Below the pieces are notes generated by a model, which searched no databases, was not told where the DNA came from, and saw only the letters and a list, made by a program, of their open reading frames with translations. From positions 62,001 to 126,000 of the forward strand of contig JAFISE010000094.1 of the NCBI GenBank assembly GCA_022560025.1: DNA of 64,000 bases, read 5' to 3'. How positions within the stretch are numbered: position 1 is the first letter of the stretch; every line of letters starts with the position of its first letter. Below, piece after piece: positions 11,308 through 22,366 of this stretch. Made by a program: the position numbers and the translations under genes. The stretch is from Stagonosporopsis chrysanthemi. Lineage: Eukaryota; Ascomycota; Dothideomycetes; Pleosporales; Didymellaceae.

Positions 11308-11818
11308 GGTTGTTGCTGTAGTCTGAGACCGTAGGCTTCTTTGCGTAAGACGAAGATGTGGTTGATATTGAGAAGAGTTCCTCGCCGTTCGACATACTGT
11401 AAGATCAAGGCCGCTTAGGTTGGATGAGAGAGTGAGAAACAAGGCGAGGGAGTGGGTGTGTGGCAAATTAGGCAGATATCGTCAATTTGCGTCATGGGCA
11501 AATAAGAGGAAGGAGCAAACAACAGCGCGCCCACGTGGCCCATGTTTTCTTCTAGCAAAACAACGTGAAGCGCATTGGTAAGCATTATACAAGCCCGTAC
11601 ACCCGGAATATATAGAGATTGGAGTCAGTCCGAGTGTTGGATAACGTATGATTGAGGCTGACTAAAATATCATAGACCCCTTGTTCCGTACCACAAGCTG
11701 CTTCAATGTTAGTAGGAGGAAGAAGTGCTCAGTGCCTACGCGACACCTCAATCTCGTGATGGCTACATCGGCAGTTCCAATACGGATGTTCCCTCTCGTC
11801 TAGGTCTTGGCCATAAGC

Positions 11819-11873
11819 AGACTACTGTTCAAAGTGAGACTACTGTTCAAAGTGAGACTACTGTTCACAGTGA
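11819..11873. repeat. Tandem repeat, 18 bp unit x3
   Basis: Three consecutive copies of GAGACTACTGTTCAAAGT; the first begins CAGACT and the third has CACAGT in place of CAAAGT. The unit is a multiple of three, so it gives a repetitive peptide in one frame, but no gene is otherwise supported here. Confidence 0.85.
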
Positions 11874-12170
11874 GTACACCTTTGCATGCTGTGACGGACC
11901 ACAGGAAAAGAAGGACCACACTGCTTCGAATTCGTTGTAGCGTCAGCCTTTTTGGTAAAGTCATTTAACCTTGGGCGTGATGTGTGGCATGGTCTTCCTT
12001 CATACTCAGCTGAGCTTGTGAGCAACCTTCACTCCGACCAGCAATCGGTCTGTTGTGAGGATGTTTAGGTTGCAATGTCGTAATAAAGATGAAAGCCCTT
12101 ATAAACCGTAGCCAAATCACGGAGGCCTCGTAAGATGGGCGCGAAGTCGAGGCATTGTTATCATAATCTC

Positions 12171-12350
12171 GTTACAAAGAATCTCGTTTCTCTTGAGCGA
12201 TCGTTTAAGGGAACATAGATCCCTAAGTTGGCTACAACTCCCACAATAAATCTATTAAACCTCTTTGCGCAGACATGTAGTGTTTACTGCACTTTATTTT
12301 TTAGGCATCTAAAGCTTAATTTACATTGTATTCTACAGTAATTGTAGCGC
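12171..12350 (-). repeat. Diverged dispersed repeat, copy A
   Basis: Read on the minus strand, this ~180 bp stretch aligns along its length with 16872-17051 on the plus strand. Shared blocks include CTACATGTCTGCGCAAAG and GGGAGTTGTAGCCAACTT, a CGCTACAATTACTG(T/C)AGAATAC end and a GAAACGAG(A/C)TTCTT(T/C)GT end. Several differences are C/T, compatible with old RIP mutation. One end holds the small palindrome CTACA-ATTAC-TGTAG. No ORF inside. It may be a solo LTR, a MITE or another relic. Confidence 0.8.
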
Positions 12351-12976
12351 GCACAGAAGATTAAGTAACAGCATCATGCAAATTTGCTCAGCCAAAAAAC
12401 GAGCTTCTTCGTAGAGAAGCGAAACTCGCACTTGGCAGTGTACTTTGGTTCACATCAGCGCACTCTGGTATATACCTGATATAAAAGACATATTCGTTAC
12501 GCCGCGATTGTCCTATGCCATTCATTGCACTTAATGACCTTCGTTTCGCACTATGATAAATACGTACGAACGCAAACAGCTAAGCCTTGCGGCGATCTTT
12601 TGGTTTTCTCTTGTATTGTCGAATGAGCAGTTGAAGCTAAGTTGCGATGACGATGTCCCTAATTTTAAGCGCTTCCCCAGAATGGATCGGCAACAGCTCC
12701 GCCATCTTTAGCTGCCGATCTCTGTTGTAACAAGCATCGCGGCGAATGCTTAACAATATTCCCGAGAGTCTGCCTGCCTGGTTTGCTCCGCCACAAAGCA
12801 GCGATGTCTCTTGGAGAGTAGTTCGAATTGTGGCAGTGAACGCCTAAGCTGTATATAGTCAACACACTCCCAGGACCTCAGCTTCATTCCACTATCGGGC
12901 TCCATACATAGCCAAAATTACGAGGATATACAAACACAGACCTTTTAGACAAATATATCCACCGTAATTATACAAG

Positions 12977-13565
12977 ATGCTATCCTTGTTTTCGAGGAAA
13001 AAAGATAGCGAAAGAGAGGTCACCCAAACAGGGACACCAAACGACACACAGTACGTCTATGAATCATCTCGATTATGAAAATACTCACATGAATCCAGAC
13101 CTTCACCACTTGCTTACGCAGACGATGCGACACCACCAACAGACAAAGCATCCTCATACCTGCGCTCCCTCCATGATGGTGATCCCAATGACAAAGTTGA
13201 CGTACCGATGATCCACAGCGTACATAAGCTCTCTTTTGGAGACTACCTGCCCTGGGGAAGCGCCATGAAGACTGGAAAGCGGACCGTGATATCGCGCAGC
13301 ATGACGCGTGATTGCTACATCAAGCACTACGCCAAAGACGAAGATGGCAACTACATTGGAACCGAGAGGCCATATCCAGATCACCAACTGGTTTTCGTGC
13401 CGACCAAGAGTACGCCTGAGGATATCCTGCAGCAGGTATGCCATCTTCCACATTGCATGCACGTGACGGTTGCTAATGTGGTGGCAGTTGAACGAGTTTG
13501 TGGATGTGAGACATGATATTCGACGTCTGCATGATCGCAAGGAGCTGAAACACATTTCGAATTAA
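12977..13565 (+). CDS. Small hypothetical protein, 162 aa
   Basis: Exons 12977-13050, 13099-13435 and 13488-13565; both introns are GT-AG (GTACGT...CCAG and GTATGC...GCAG) and the phases close. The protein starts MLSLFSRKKDSEREVTQ, is hydrophilic and charged, with an ASSYLRSLHDGDPNDKVDV segment and an HKLSFGDYLPWGSAMKTG block, and ends RKELKHISN. No signal peptide, membrane segment or known motif. It lies alone downstream of repeat copy A. I do not recognise the family. The clean three-exon structure and even codon use make a real gene likely. Confidence 0.65.
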
Positions 13566-14031
13566 GTCAGGTTGTGCATCAAAATATTTGTCAACGTCAG
13601 TGCGTTACTATAATAGATATCCAGGTAGTTCAGTCTCAATAGTATGCGTCTTGTGGTCATGTACACGCATGCACGTTCTTGTATCTACTTGCATGGGTCC
13701 TGACACCAGTGTGCTCATCCGTGTACTGCTGTGACGCGTTGGCCCTTGACTAGCATGTCAGTGTGCGCTCAGGGAGGAGATCTGTGCAGAGACTGTTACA
13801 TGTCGCTTTCGAGGTTAACACAGGGATCTCCTATGCCGTGCACGATATCCAAGCTGTCAATGACATGCAAGTTCAAAGGACACCATGCATAGGCACGGCG
13901 CTCCGCTGAAGATAAATGCCCGGAAGTCGCGAAAGCGCCGCACTGAAGCCGACTCGACCAGGTCAAGACTTAAGACGCTTTGCATTCGACTTATCAAAGA
14001 CCAGACTGTCTCCATGGACTTTAATTCTGCC
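13566..14031. other. Intergenic, convergent 3' ends
   Basis: 466 bp between the stop of the 162-aa gene (+) and the stop of the small membrane protein gene (-). Nothing recognised. Confidence 0.45.
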
Positions 14032-14396
14032 TCAGGCAACCGAGCTTCGACCCAGCCAATCCTTCTGATCCTTGCCTAGCCAGTCTTTGCAAGGCTTCTC
14101 CCAAGGCAGCCGCTGCTTCTCGCACTCAGCGACCTCATGGTAGTTCCAAGCTACAAAGGCGACGATGCCGAAGGAAGCAGCAATGAAGAGTACTAGGATG
14201 ACGACGAGGAGGGTTCTGCAGCAGGCGGAGGATCGGTCTTCGCGTGCGCGCAGTGTGTGGTGGTGGTGATGGTGTACTTCGACGGTTCCGTACCCGCCTG
14301 GATACGCTGGCGGGTTTGCGTCGACTACGATACTTTCTCGACGCTGGTATAGTTAGTATGAGAGACGAGCAGGAGGTAAAAGTCACTTACAGCCAT
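14032..14396 (-). CDS. Small single-pass membrane protein with His6 run, 105 aa
   Basis: A 6-nt first exon (14396-14391, Met-Ala) joins 14343-14032 across a 47-nt intron (GTAAGT...CCAG). The mature sequence begins MARRESIVVDANPPAYPGG, followed by a natural run of six histidines (His block encoded near 14257-14274), a CC-containing charged patch and one hydrophobic helix (LLVVILVLFIAASFGIVAF). The tail contains two DWLG motifs (KDWLGKDQ, KDWLGRSS) and ends at TGA 14034-14032. The layout suggests a type II or tail-facing single-pass protein. I do not recognise the family. The tiny first exon is the weak point: without it there is no ATG in this frame before the His run. Confidence 0.6.
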
Positions 14397-15644
14397 GTTG
14401 TGTGGATAATTGAAGTGGAAGGAGGCGGCAACGAACTGCACCAAGGCTGTGCGTGTCACTCGGACCCATGCAGCGCGTCGCGCTCGTGACCAGCCAAAAG
14501 CCCGCAAGTGTCACGACCTCCACTTTAACACTCACTGCCGCATTATTCTCATGTATTCCATAGAAGACAGGACCCAACCGTGAAGTTCTTTTGATAGCAG
14601 CACCGCCAGGTTGCATCATCCTTGGTCCGTCACACGTGCGGCGAAGAGCTTACGTTCAGCTTCAGGTCTCATTCATGACGACTACAACCTTCGGACAACA
14701 ATGCCGAACAGGAGCCGATCACGACGCGTGCCCTGCAGTCAGGGTACCGAGCACGACATGCTCACATGAAATCACGTTTCAACACTGATATATATATGAG
14801 GGGACTTTATTCCTCACGCATGCAATTACTGCCGCGTTGTAGGCTACATACAGCTCAACGTGCTCTCGATCGCCCAGCTTCCACTGCGTCGTACTACGTG
14901 CCGGACATCGGCGCGTCACCGCAGTGAGCCTGGACAAAGTTATATACATTGAACAAAAAGCAGACTCAATCCCGGGGTATTGACTGAATGTAATCGAGCG
15001 GCTGCCTCACCAGGGTTGCGAGGAAGATATGCGTGTCGCGCCGGACGTGCCAGACGTATGTCTCAAGCCTCAGCACCGACATGAGGCGACGACGACAGCA
15101 ACGACACGAGGCGATGCCGATAGCAACGACATCGGACGCGCCTCCTCAGTCAAAGAAGTTTTCGAGTTGTCGGTTTCCACGCCTGAGCGTTCAATCTCCA
15201 AGTGGACCCTACAACGCAAGAACAGCAGGGATCTAGCACGACTCGTCCCATACCCACCAAGCGACCGATGATAGTGGATCTGTTTGACACACGTCAGGCA
15301 ATACGCACTGTATGGATGCTTGTTGCAGCACTTGTCCTCGCTCATCAATCTGCATCCGAAACCAGGGTCTGCTAATTGAGATCCACACCAGGACGCTCCA
15401 TCTACGAACGTATCTACGCAGCCTGCCAGGGTGCACGTACGACGAAAGTCGAGATGTCCACGCGGTCATGTAAATTGAGGGATTGGAGGGAAGGGATAGA
15501 TGGGAGTGAGAACAGTCACTAACCGTACTTTTCTCTGGACTTTGCCCTGCACATTGAAACGTTCAGATCCAGCATTATTCCCCTCCGCGTATCATTAGCA
15601 TCCTTTTGCGCATGGTATTGTGTTTCACAGTCAACATTGGCAGC
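14397..15644. other. Intergenic, 1.25 kb
   Basis: Between divergent genes. No gene, RNA or repeat supported. Short ORFs at 15029-15271 and nearby are in several competing frames and show no protein-like pattern. Confidence 0.45.
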
Positions 15645-16635
15645 ATGGCAAACCAACAGTATACTCCCAAGCCCATCACGGACATCTTCACAGCGGATAC
15701 GGACATCGATCGCAGACAATGCAAACGAATGGTCCCAATGCGTGTTCTTGCCTTAGGCTTAGGGAGAACAGGCACAGCATGTAAAATCCTCAGGTTTCGA
15801 CACACGATACATCTGACTGATCCGACCCAGCTCTTCGTTGTGCTCTCCAGGAGCTAGGTTTCACAGACACCTACCACATGATGTCTGCAAGCGTAGAAAA
15901 CCCACCAGACTGTTTGATGTGGCAGAATGCGTTCGCAGCCAAGTTTGACGGGAAGGGCGAGTTCGGAAGAGAGCAATGGGACCAGCTGCTTGGCCATTGC
16001 CAGGCTGTGTGTGACTGGCCTGCTGTTGCTTTCGCCAAAGAGCTCATTGAAGCATACCCCGAAGCGAAAGTCCTCATTACAACACGAGACGTCGATTCAT
16101 GGCATGCGTAAGGATCTACATCGTTGGCACGACAAACTCGATACTAACAGTCATCAGATCAACGCTCAAAACCGTAGACTGGCGAGCCAACGATCTCGAG
16201 CTTAAATTCGTCGCACAATGGGATTGGGGAGCTGGTCTGTACCAGCCCATGCTACACAAATTCTGGACCACCTTTTTCAAAGGCGACTTCAAGAAATACG
16301 GCAAGCAGGTCTTCAACGACTACTACGCCGAGCTGCGAGCCATCGTGCCGCCGGAAAACCTCCTCGAATACAATATGGGCCAGGGGTGGGAGCCGCTCTG
16401 CGACTTCCTCGAGGTGCCTGTCCCCAAGAGCAACAACTTCCCGCATGTGAATGATACGGATGGGTTTGTTGATCGGTGCAAGGCACGAAATCGGGCGCAG
16501 ATGTGCAACGTTTTGTTCCGCGGGTTTGTGATGGGCGGAGGCCTGATCGCGGCAGTGTTGAGTGCAAGCGCGACTATGTATAAGCTGGGTCTTGGAGAGA
16601 GATTTCCTTCGTTGACAGGGTTTCTGCGCGCTTGA
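15645..16635 (+). CDS. Sulfotransferase-like P-loop protein (Sulfotransfer_4 type)
   Basis: Exons 15645-15780, 15831-16107 and 16158-16635 give 296 residues. After an N-terminal leader comes VLALGLGRTGTASLRCAL, the 5'-PAPS-binding P-loop (PSB) region typical of the fungal Sulfotransfer_4 family. Further family blocks are CDWPAVAFAKELIEAYPEAK followed by VLITTRDVDSWHAS, and the C-terminal WEPLCDFLEVPVP. A hydrophobic segment near the end (GGGLIAAVLSASATMYKLGL) may anchor it in a membrane. The family is predicted to move sulfate from PAPS to small molecules, but substrates are mostly unknown. An in-frame ATG at 15612 is an alternative start; 15645 was preferred because it gives the shorter leader usual for the family. 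The next gene downstream is an arylsulfotransferase-like gene. Confidence 0.85.
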
Positions 16636-17581
16636 GTTGTTGCTGTAGCTCGGAGCGCCCAGGGTTGAGGGCGGAAGCTGGCGTCGTGGAATTCCTGCAC
16701 ATATATCCTGTACCTTTGGAATATGTTCCATTCAACACCTTTGATATTCTCTACTGTTCCTTTCGTGTCAAAATCACAAAGTCATAACAGGTCTCTGCAT
16801 AGCAGCCCTACGAAGAAGGTCCCTTTTTCGCCGATCAGATTTACATGATGCCCTTACCCAATCTTCAGTACACGCTACAATTACTGCAGAATACGATTGG
16901 AATTTAGCTTTGATAGCCCAGAGAATAGCGTGTCGTAAATACTACATGTCTGCGCAAAGACATTCAGTGAATTTGTTAGGGGAGTTGTAGCCAACTTGGG
17001 GTCCCTTGTCCCTCTAAGCAATCGCTTAAAAGAAACGAGCTTCTTCGTCAAGGGATGCAAAGACGTAGCTGTGGGTTCATGATGTTGTAGGCCCACCTTT
17101 CCTAGCGCACTTCCCTAGCCATCGATGCAGGACGCGACGCGTCTCTCGCACCGACGCCGCGACACCCCCTCGGAGCATCGCGCCATCAAACAGGGTCTTA
17201 CGAGAGTCCGAACGATGAACCGACGACGATGCGATAACATTACTTCCAATCGTGCGCTTGCTGACGATCTGCATCAGCTGCAAGCATCCTTCTGAAACGC
17301 TCCGCACTGTGCAGATCAACGTTGTTACAAGAGTCATGAAACGGCTCCACGGTACGCGCAAGCTTCGCTTCCACGTTGACGCTGACGGCTAGGCTTGAAA
17401 TGTCCCCAAGTTCAATGCTCAGAAAGGCGACGCGCTCTAGAAGAAATGGATGCAGCGCTGCAGGCAGGCATCATGGGTCGAGTACACCCAAGCATTGGAT
17501 TCTGAAGTGAATACTGTTTTCAACATCTTCTCAAGCCCTTTCTATTAGAACATTGTGGCTTCTGTTGTTGTTTGAGTTGAG
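16636..17581. other. Intergenic with repeat copy B
   Basis: 946 bp between two tandem plus-strand genes. It contains dispersed repeat copy B (16872-17051). The remainder is GC-moderate without ORF support; the last ~100 bp should include the promoter of the arylsulfotransferase-like gene. Confidence 0.5.
16872..17051 (+). repeat. Diverged dispersed repeat, copy B
   Basis: Plus-strand partner of copy A (12171-12350, inverted). The copies share the order of all conserved blocks over ~180 bp with small indels. Its right end, GAAACGAGCTTCTTCGT, also recurs as a 16 bp match at 12397-12412 on the plus strand, just outside copy A. Confidence 0.8.
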
Positions 17582-19542
17582 ATGCTGTCGTTTCAACGAT
17601 TGTCTGCTGCTCTTTTCGTTTTCGCGGGTCTGGTGCAAGCTGGTCTGGACAACATAACGTCCCCGACATCAATCTTCCGATCGGTAAGTTCTCGCAGATA
17701 CGAGACTTTGTAACACTCGTCTGATGTCATGCTTAGCGACCGGATCTTCACGCTCCCATTATCAATTTCGACATCCTCAGACCGGAACATCTCGCCCCAG
17801 GCTACATCTTCCTTGCTCCATACCGGAACACAGATCCTGGACCATACATCTACGACAATGATGGACAGCTCATCTGGTCTAGTGCAGGCACACTGGGTGG
17901 ATCTACAGCTCATAACCCTCATGTCTGCGAATACCAGGGCGAGGACCACATTTGCTTCTTCCAAGGACATCAGCACCACGGGTGGGCGCGTGGTCATGGC
18001 ATCGTCATGAACAAGAACTATCGCATCGTACGCACGGTGGAAGCTGTTGGCGCTGCAACTCAGATGGATATGCATGAGTTCCGTTTGATAGATGGCGGAA
18101 AGCGAGCGTTGGTCACAATCTATCAACCTCGACAGTATGACCTGGGTGCTTTTGGACTCGGTCCTGGCCTTGGATGGATTCATGACAGCTTGTTCCAAGA
18201 GATTGATGTGGAGACTGGAGAGCTGCTGTTCGAGTGGCGTGCCCTCGACCACATCGCACCGAGTTTCTCCTACACATGCATCGACTGCACCGACACGAGT
18301 GGAAATGGGATGACCAGGGATACGCCATGGGATTTCTTCCACATCAACTCGATTGACAAGAATGCTGACGGCGACTATTTAATTTCTGCTCGACACGTGA
18401 GCGCGGTCTATAAGATCTCTGGCAAGACAGGCCAGGTGCTCTGGCAGCTCAACGGTGCAAACCCAACCTTCATCAACGTCAATCTGCACTTCTCTAGCCA
18501 GCACCACGCGCTTTTCTTCAAAGAAAATACAACGCATACGGTGATCAGTCTGTTTGATAACGCAAGCAACACTTTCAACATCACGAACAGAGAGTCTCGT
18601 GGCATGCTTATCGGCATCAACCATGTGGAACGCACCGCCAGCAAGCTCCATGAATGGCGAGCGCCAGAAGAGAAAGGCATTTCGTCTGGCTCGCAAGGCA
18701 GCATGCAGATCTTGCCTAAGAAGAACGTCTTCATTGGTTGGGGTGACCACGCTTACTTCTCTGAGCATCTGCCCAGTGGTGAGGCCGTCATGTACGGGAA
18801 GGTAGCTCAGCGAGCAAGCGACGTGATGATGTATCGCTGTAACAAGTACGTGTGGAAAGGCGGGCCTCTTTCATCACCGAGTCTCTGGACATATTCCCGC
18901 ACCGGCTCCGGAGCTTCGAACATGGTCTTCTACGTGAGCTGGAATGGGGCCACAGAAGTGCGCTACTGGCATTTCTATACGGCCGACTCATCAACCGGAC
19001 CGTGGGAGCTCATTGGCGCGGCCAACAAGACCGGCTTCGAGACAGAATACACACTATCTGGTTCGATGGACTGGGCGTACGCAGAGGCGCTGGACGTTGA
19101 TCGTAAGCCGCTGAAACGCGGGCGATCGAGCATTGTCAAGACCTTTGTCCCTTCCGAACTGATTGTGCTCGGTTGTGATGAACGTGGTTGTGACGATGTT
19201 GTATCTCTTCGGGAAGGCGAGGTGTTCAACAAGACGATGCCAGAGGTTGGTGACCGCGGCGACAATTACACAAAAGACCTAGGCGTCAACACGGTCAACT
19301 ACTATCCGATTCTCAAGTACAACGTTCGCAGATGGTCGATGTCGAGGCTGGCAGTCCCAGCGATTCTTCTCCTCATTGCAGGTGGCCTCTCGTTCATGCT
19401 GGGTAAGAGGAAGCTGGCAAGATCGTGTGCTGCCGGACAAGAGCGTCTTTTGCCATTCATCCCCGGTTTTCTGGGCGGTAGGAGTAGAGAGCACCGACGA
19501 GCTGATGCAGAGTACCACAAGTTGGAGACGGATGGCATGTAG
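17582..19542 (+). CDS. Arylsulfotransferase-like secreted/membrane protein (ASST family)
   Basis: Exons 17582-17683 and 17737-19542 (intron GTAAGT...TTAG, phase 0) encode 635 residues. The N-terminus is a signal peptide (MLSFQRLSAALFVFAGLVQA). The body matches the fungal Arylsulfotran_2 pattern: APGYIFLAPYRN, DMHEFRLIDGGKRALVTIYQ, WDFFHINSIDKNADGDYLIS, a beta-propeller style repeat of YKISGKTGQVLWQL and HHALFF. Many N-glycosylation sequons (NTTH, NASN, NITN) fit secretion. One C-terminal transmembrane helix (about residues 571-589, LAVPAILLLIAGGLSFML) is followed by a basic cytoplasmic tail, so the protein is probably type I at the plasma membrane or in the secretory path. Bacterial ASST is PAPS-independent and uses aryl sulfates; the fungal activity is unproven. 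Confidence 0.88.
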
Positions 19543-20313
19543 AAGGATTTCGATGCTCACCATTTCGCGGCTCTGTCCCGACTCCCATTGCAGATCACGC
19601 GCAATAAACCAACCACGATACTATATATTTGTTGAAGTCACATCACAATCCCTTGTGGCGAGTGAGGGAAGACTTCGCGCGTGCGATTGGTCCATCTTTT
19701 GTTTAGGCCTATAGTCAGAGCTGTCTATGGAATGGAGAAGTTCAAAACATGCGCCTGTGAGTGGCTATCTAATATTGGTTCGACAGGCGAGTATGTACTT
19801 GAACAAGAACCACTTAAAACGCTGTTCATCCAAGCAAGGGCGGTACACTGTCAGTAGACGTGTCTTGATTTCGAATTCCAGAGAGTACATACACAGTACA
19901 TCTCGCCAGTCGCTGATACACTCACACCCACACCTCAACCCCAGATTCAAGTACACCCAGAAAGGAGACCCCACGACGGGCCAAAAACGACGCGTACTAC
20001 AGTTGACGCTTCCAATACATATCCTTGTCGATCAAACGCGGTCAAGGGTTTCAGGCAGTCCCCACCTGCCTGAACATCAGCAAGTGCCCCACCCAGATGA
20101 CGCAGCTTCAACCGTCCACCAGCCGCGTCCTCGCAACAGTAACAGGCTGGGGTAACGCTGCAAGTGGACCGAAGTGGGTGAAAGCTTGTCTTTACACGTC
20201 TTTCAGTATATCCCTCTCAGATCGCTTCATTTCAGCAGTCAAGCTTCGACACCTGCCGTCTTTTCCGAGCATATACCATTCATTGCCCCAATCTTTCTAC
20301 AACTTGTTTCCAG
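19543..20313. other. Intergenic, 0.77 kb
   Basis: 3' flank of the arylsulfotransferase-like gene. Nothing supportable beyond short overlapping ORFs. Confidence 0.4.
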
Positions 20314-20547
20314 ATGTCTTCTGATCGTTTCGACAAGTTTGTCTCGTACATACCCCACGCGGTGGCTACAACATTGGTTATTTTGTACTTCATCTTCGTT
20401 CTGCCACATATTCAGGACTACGTCGTTGCAGCATCGGGATATATATCTGCTGCACAGACAGCAGCTCATGCACAAGAGTTTCCTAGAGGCTGTTCACCTG
20501 TCACACGATACAACCGGCCTGTGTTCGAGATATATGGTCTCTACTGA
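20314..20547 (+). CDS. Possible small membrane protein, 77 aa
   Basis: Single-exon ORF starting MSSDRFDKFVSYIPHAV, then a hydrophobic helix (ATTLVILYFIFVLPHI) and an Ala-rich stretch, ending FEIYGLY. It lies 70 bp before the MFS start codon and could be a separate gene, part of the transporter leader, or noise. No family recognised. The start directly follows a TTTCCAG that looks like a splice acceptor, so an upstream exon is possible. Confidence 0.35.
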   Translation: MSSDRFDKFVSYIPHAVATTLVILYFIFVLPHIQDYVVAASGYISAAQTAAHAQEFPRGCSPVTRYNRPVFEIYGLY

Positions 20548-20617
20548 AGGTTGAAAAGCGCTGCCTAAGGAAGAGACTCTGAGTGTAGCAGTGTCCCAGG
20601 AGCAAGGACCGCCCACG

Positions 20618-22366
20618 ATGATTCTGAGAAATTTCCACACGCGGCAACGAAGCACATCAGCAGAAATAAACTCAGGTGCACGCAGGCCGTTGCACCAACG
20701 CCGGGAGTCAGCACAATTCCCTCTCCCTTCGCCTCGACCGCCTCCAACACCTACGATCATGATCACAGAACCAGACGGACCCACGTACAACGTGGAAAGC
20801 CCGAGCGAGAATGTAAGAGAAATAGAGCCAACATGGCTCAACATGCCGAACAAGCGAGCTCTGGCTATCCTGGCGCTGTCACGACTCGTCGACTTCTGGC
20901 AAATGGCCTCGCTTCAGTCCTACATGGTCGAGCAACTCCGCTCCTTCGATATCGGTATCCCTGCCGCTTTGCTGTCATACCAGGCAGGTGTGCTGCAAGG
21001 CTCGTTTACGTTTGCGCAAATCGTAACTTCTGTACTTTGGGGCCGCGCTGCTGACTCGCCACTTGTTGGACGGAAGACAGTGCTACTCATTGGGCTTCTT
21101 GGGACGGGCCTAAGCTGCATCGGTGTGGCATTTTGTCAAAGCTTCATCGAGATGGCGATGTGGAGGGTGCTTGGGGGTGCTATCAACGGGACTGTTGGGG
21201 CGGCTAGGACCATGGTTGCTGAGAGCGTGGACAAGAAGTGGCACTCAAGAGCGTTTCTGCTTCTACCGGTGGCATTCAATATCGCCAATATACTCGGTCC
21301 AGTTGTCGGTGGCGCCCTCGTCCACCCTGTGTCGACGTATCCGCGTATGTTTGGCGGCGCGCATGCGTCAAGTCTCTTCGAAACGTTCCCATACGCTCTG
21401 CCGAGTCTACTGTGCACCATCCTCCTCTTCACAGAAGCTGGTCTAGTGATTATGTTCCTAGATGAAACACTGGTCACGAAGAGACACGACCGATCGTTCA
21501 GGAACCAAATTACAGACATGTATCGCGGCGTCATCACGGTTTTATCAAGCAGTACCAGTCAATACCCATGCCCGACCTCCGAGAAGCACAGCAAAACCAG
21601 CCACCGATCAGCCCGCCTCCCCTTCTCTAAGATCTGGACCCCAAACGTCCTCTGGACCCTCCTCAGCGTTGCAATCTTCGACTTACACATGGGCGCCTTC
21701 TCCGGACTTTGGATCATTTTCCTCTCCACCCCGCGCGCCACCCTAGCCCAGACAACACACACAGACACCATCCACTTCACAGGCGGTCTGTCGTTCTCGC
21801 CATCCCTCCTCGGCTCCTCCCTAGCCATTCTCGGCGTCGTCGGCCTCGCGCTGCAGATACTGCTCTACCCATGGGCAAACGCCCGATTCGGACTCATGCG
21901 GTGCTTCCGCTACGCGCTGCTCTTGTTCCCGCTGGCGTACTTCCTCGCGCCGTATCTGGCTCTGTTGCCCTCTGCCACTGTGCCGCCAAAGCCAGCTTCT
22001 GGTGTGCTGGTCTGGCTCGGTATCTCTTTGGTGCTCACGCTGCAGGTTTCAGCGCGCACGTTCGCATTGCCAGCGTCTATTATCTTGGTCAATAATGCGA
22101 GTCCACATCCCAGTGTATTGGGGACTATTCACGGCGTTGGACAGAGCGTGAGCTCGGCAATGCGGACGCTGGGTCCGGTGGCGGGAGGATATTGGTTTGG
22201 GCTTGGACTGGAGACGGGAATCGTTGGCTTGGGATGGTGGGCTATCGCGGGTATCAGTGCGTTTGGGTGCCTTGCAAGCCTTTGGGTAAGAAATGGGACG
22301 GGCTACGAGGTCGTGTTTCGAGAAGAAGAAGAAGACGAGACCAGTGACGACAGAAATAGAAGCTAG
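20618..22366 (+). CDS. Major facilitator superfamily transporter (DHA1/ZIFL-like)
   Basis: Intronless, 582 residues. A ~75-residue cytoplasmic N-terminus (Arg/Pro/Ser-rich) is followed by the first helices (ALAILALSRLVDFWQMASL). Loop 2-3 carries the MFS signature, here LWGRAADSPLVGRKTVLL (canonical G-x3-D-x2-GR+). A conserved ARTMVAE segment follows helix 4, then NIANILGPVVGGALVHP in helix 5. About 12 membrane segments are visible with a long Ser/Lys central loop and an acidic C-terminal tail (EEEEDETSDDRNRS). The layout matches the fungal group usually annotated as zinc-induced-facilitator-like or MFS multidrug permeases. The substrate cannot be told. It converges with the flavin monooxygenase, whose stop codon is 92 bp away. 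The ATG at 20618 is the first in frame. Confidence 0.9.
   Translation: MILRNFHTRQRSTSAEINSGARRPLHQRRESAQFPLPSPRPPPTPTIMITEPDGPTYNVESPSENVREIEPTWLNMPNKRALAILALSRLVDFWQMASLQSYMVEQLRSFDIGIPAALLSYQAGVLQGSFTFAQIVTSVLWGRAADSPLVGRKTVLLIGLLGTGLSCIGVAFCQSFIEMAMWRVLGGAINGTVGAARTMVAESVDKKWHSRAFLLLPVAFNIANILGPVVGGALVHPVSTYPRMFGGAHASSLFETFPYALPSLLCTILLFTEAGLVIMFLDETLVTKRHDRSFRNQITDMYRGVITVLSSSTSQYPCPTSEKHSKTSHRSARLPFSKIWTPNVLWTLLSVAIFDLHMGAFSGLWIIFLSTPRATLAQTTHTDTIHFTGGLSFSPSLLGSSLAILGVVGLALQILLYPWANARFGLMRCFRYALLLFPLAYFLAPYLALLPSATVPPKPASGVLVWLGISLVLTLQVSARTFALPASIILVNNASPHPSVLGTIHGVGQSVSSAMRTLGPVAGGYWFGLGLETGIVGLGWWAIAGISAFGCLASLWVRNGTGYEVVFREEEEDETSDDRNRS

Larger units (their letters stand above)
11308..12976. 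other. Long AT-richer intergenic region with repeats
   Basis: 1.67 kb without a supportable gene. It contains an 18 bp tandem repeat (about 11819-11873) and dispersed repeat copy A (12171-12350), each listed separately. A 71-codon ORF at 11725-11940 merely translates the tandem repeat and was not accepted. Confidence 0.55.

Noticed and set aside
11725..11940. 71-codon ORF over the 18 bp tandem repeat
   Set aside because: The peptide merely reflects the repeat; no start context, splice or homology support.
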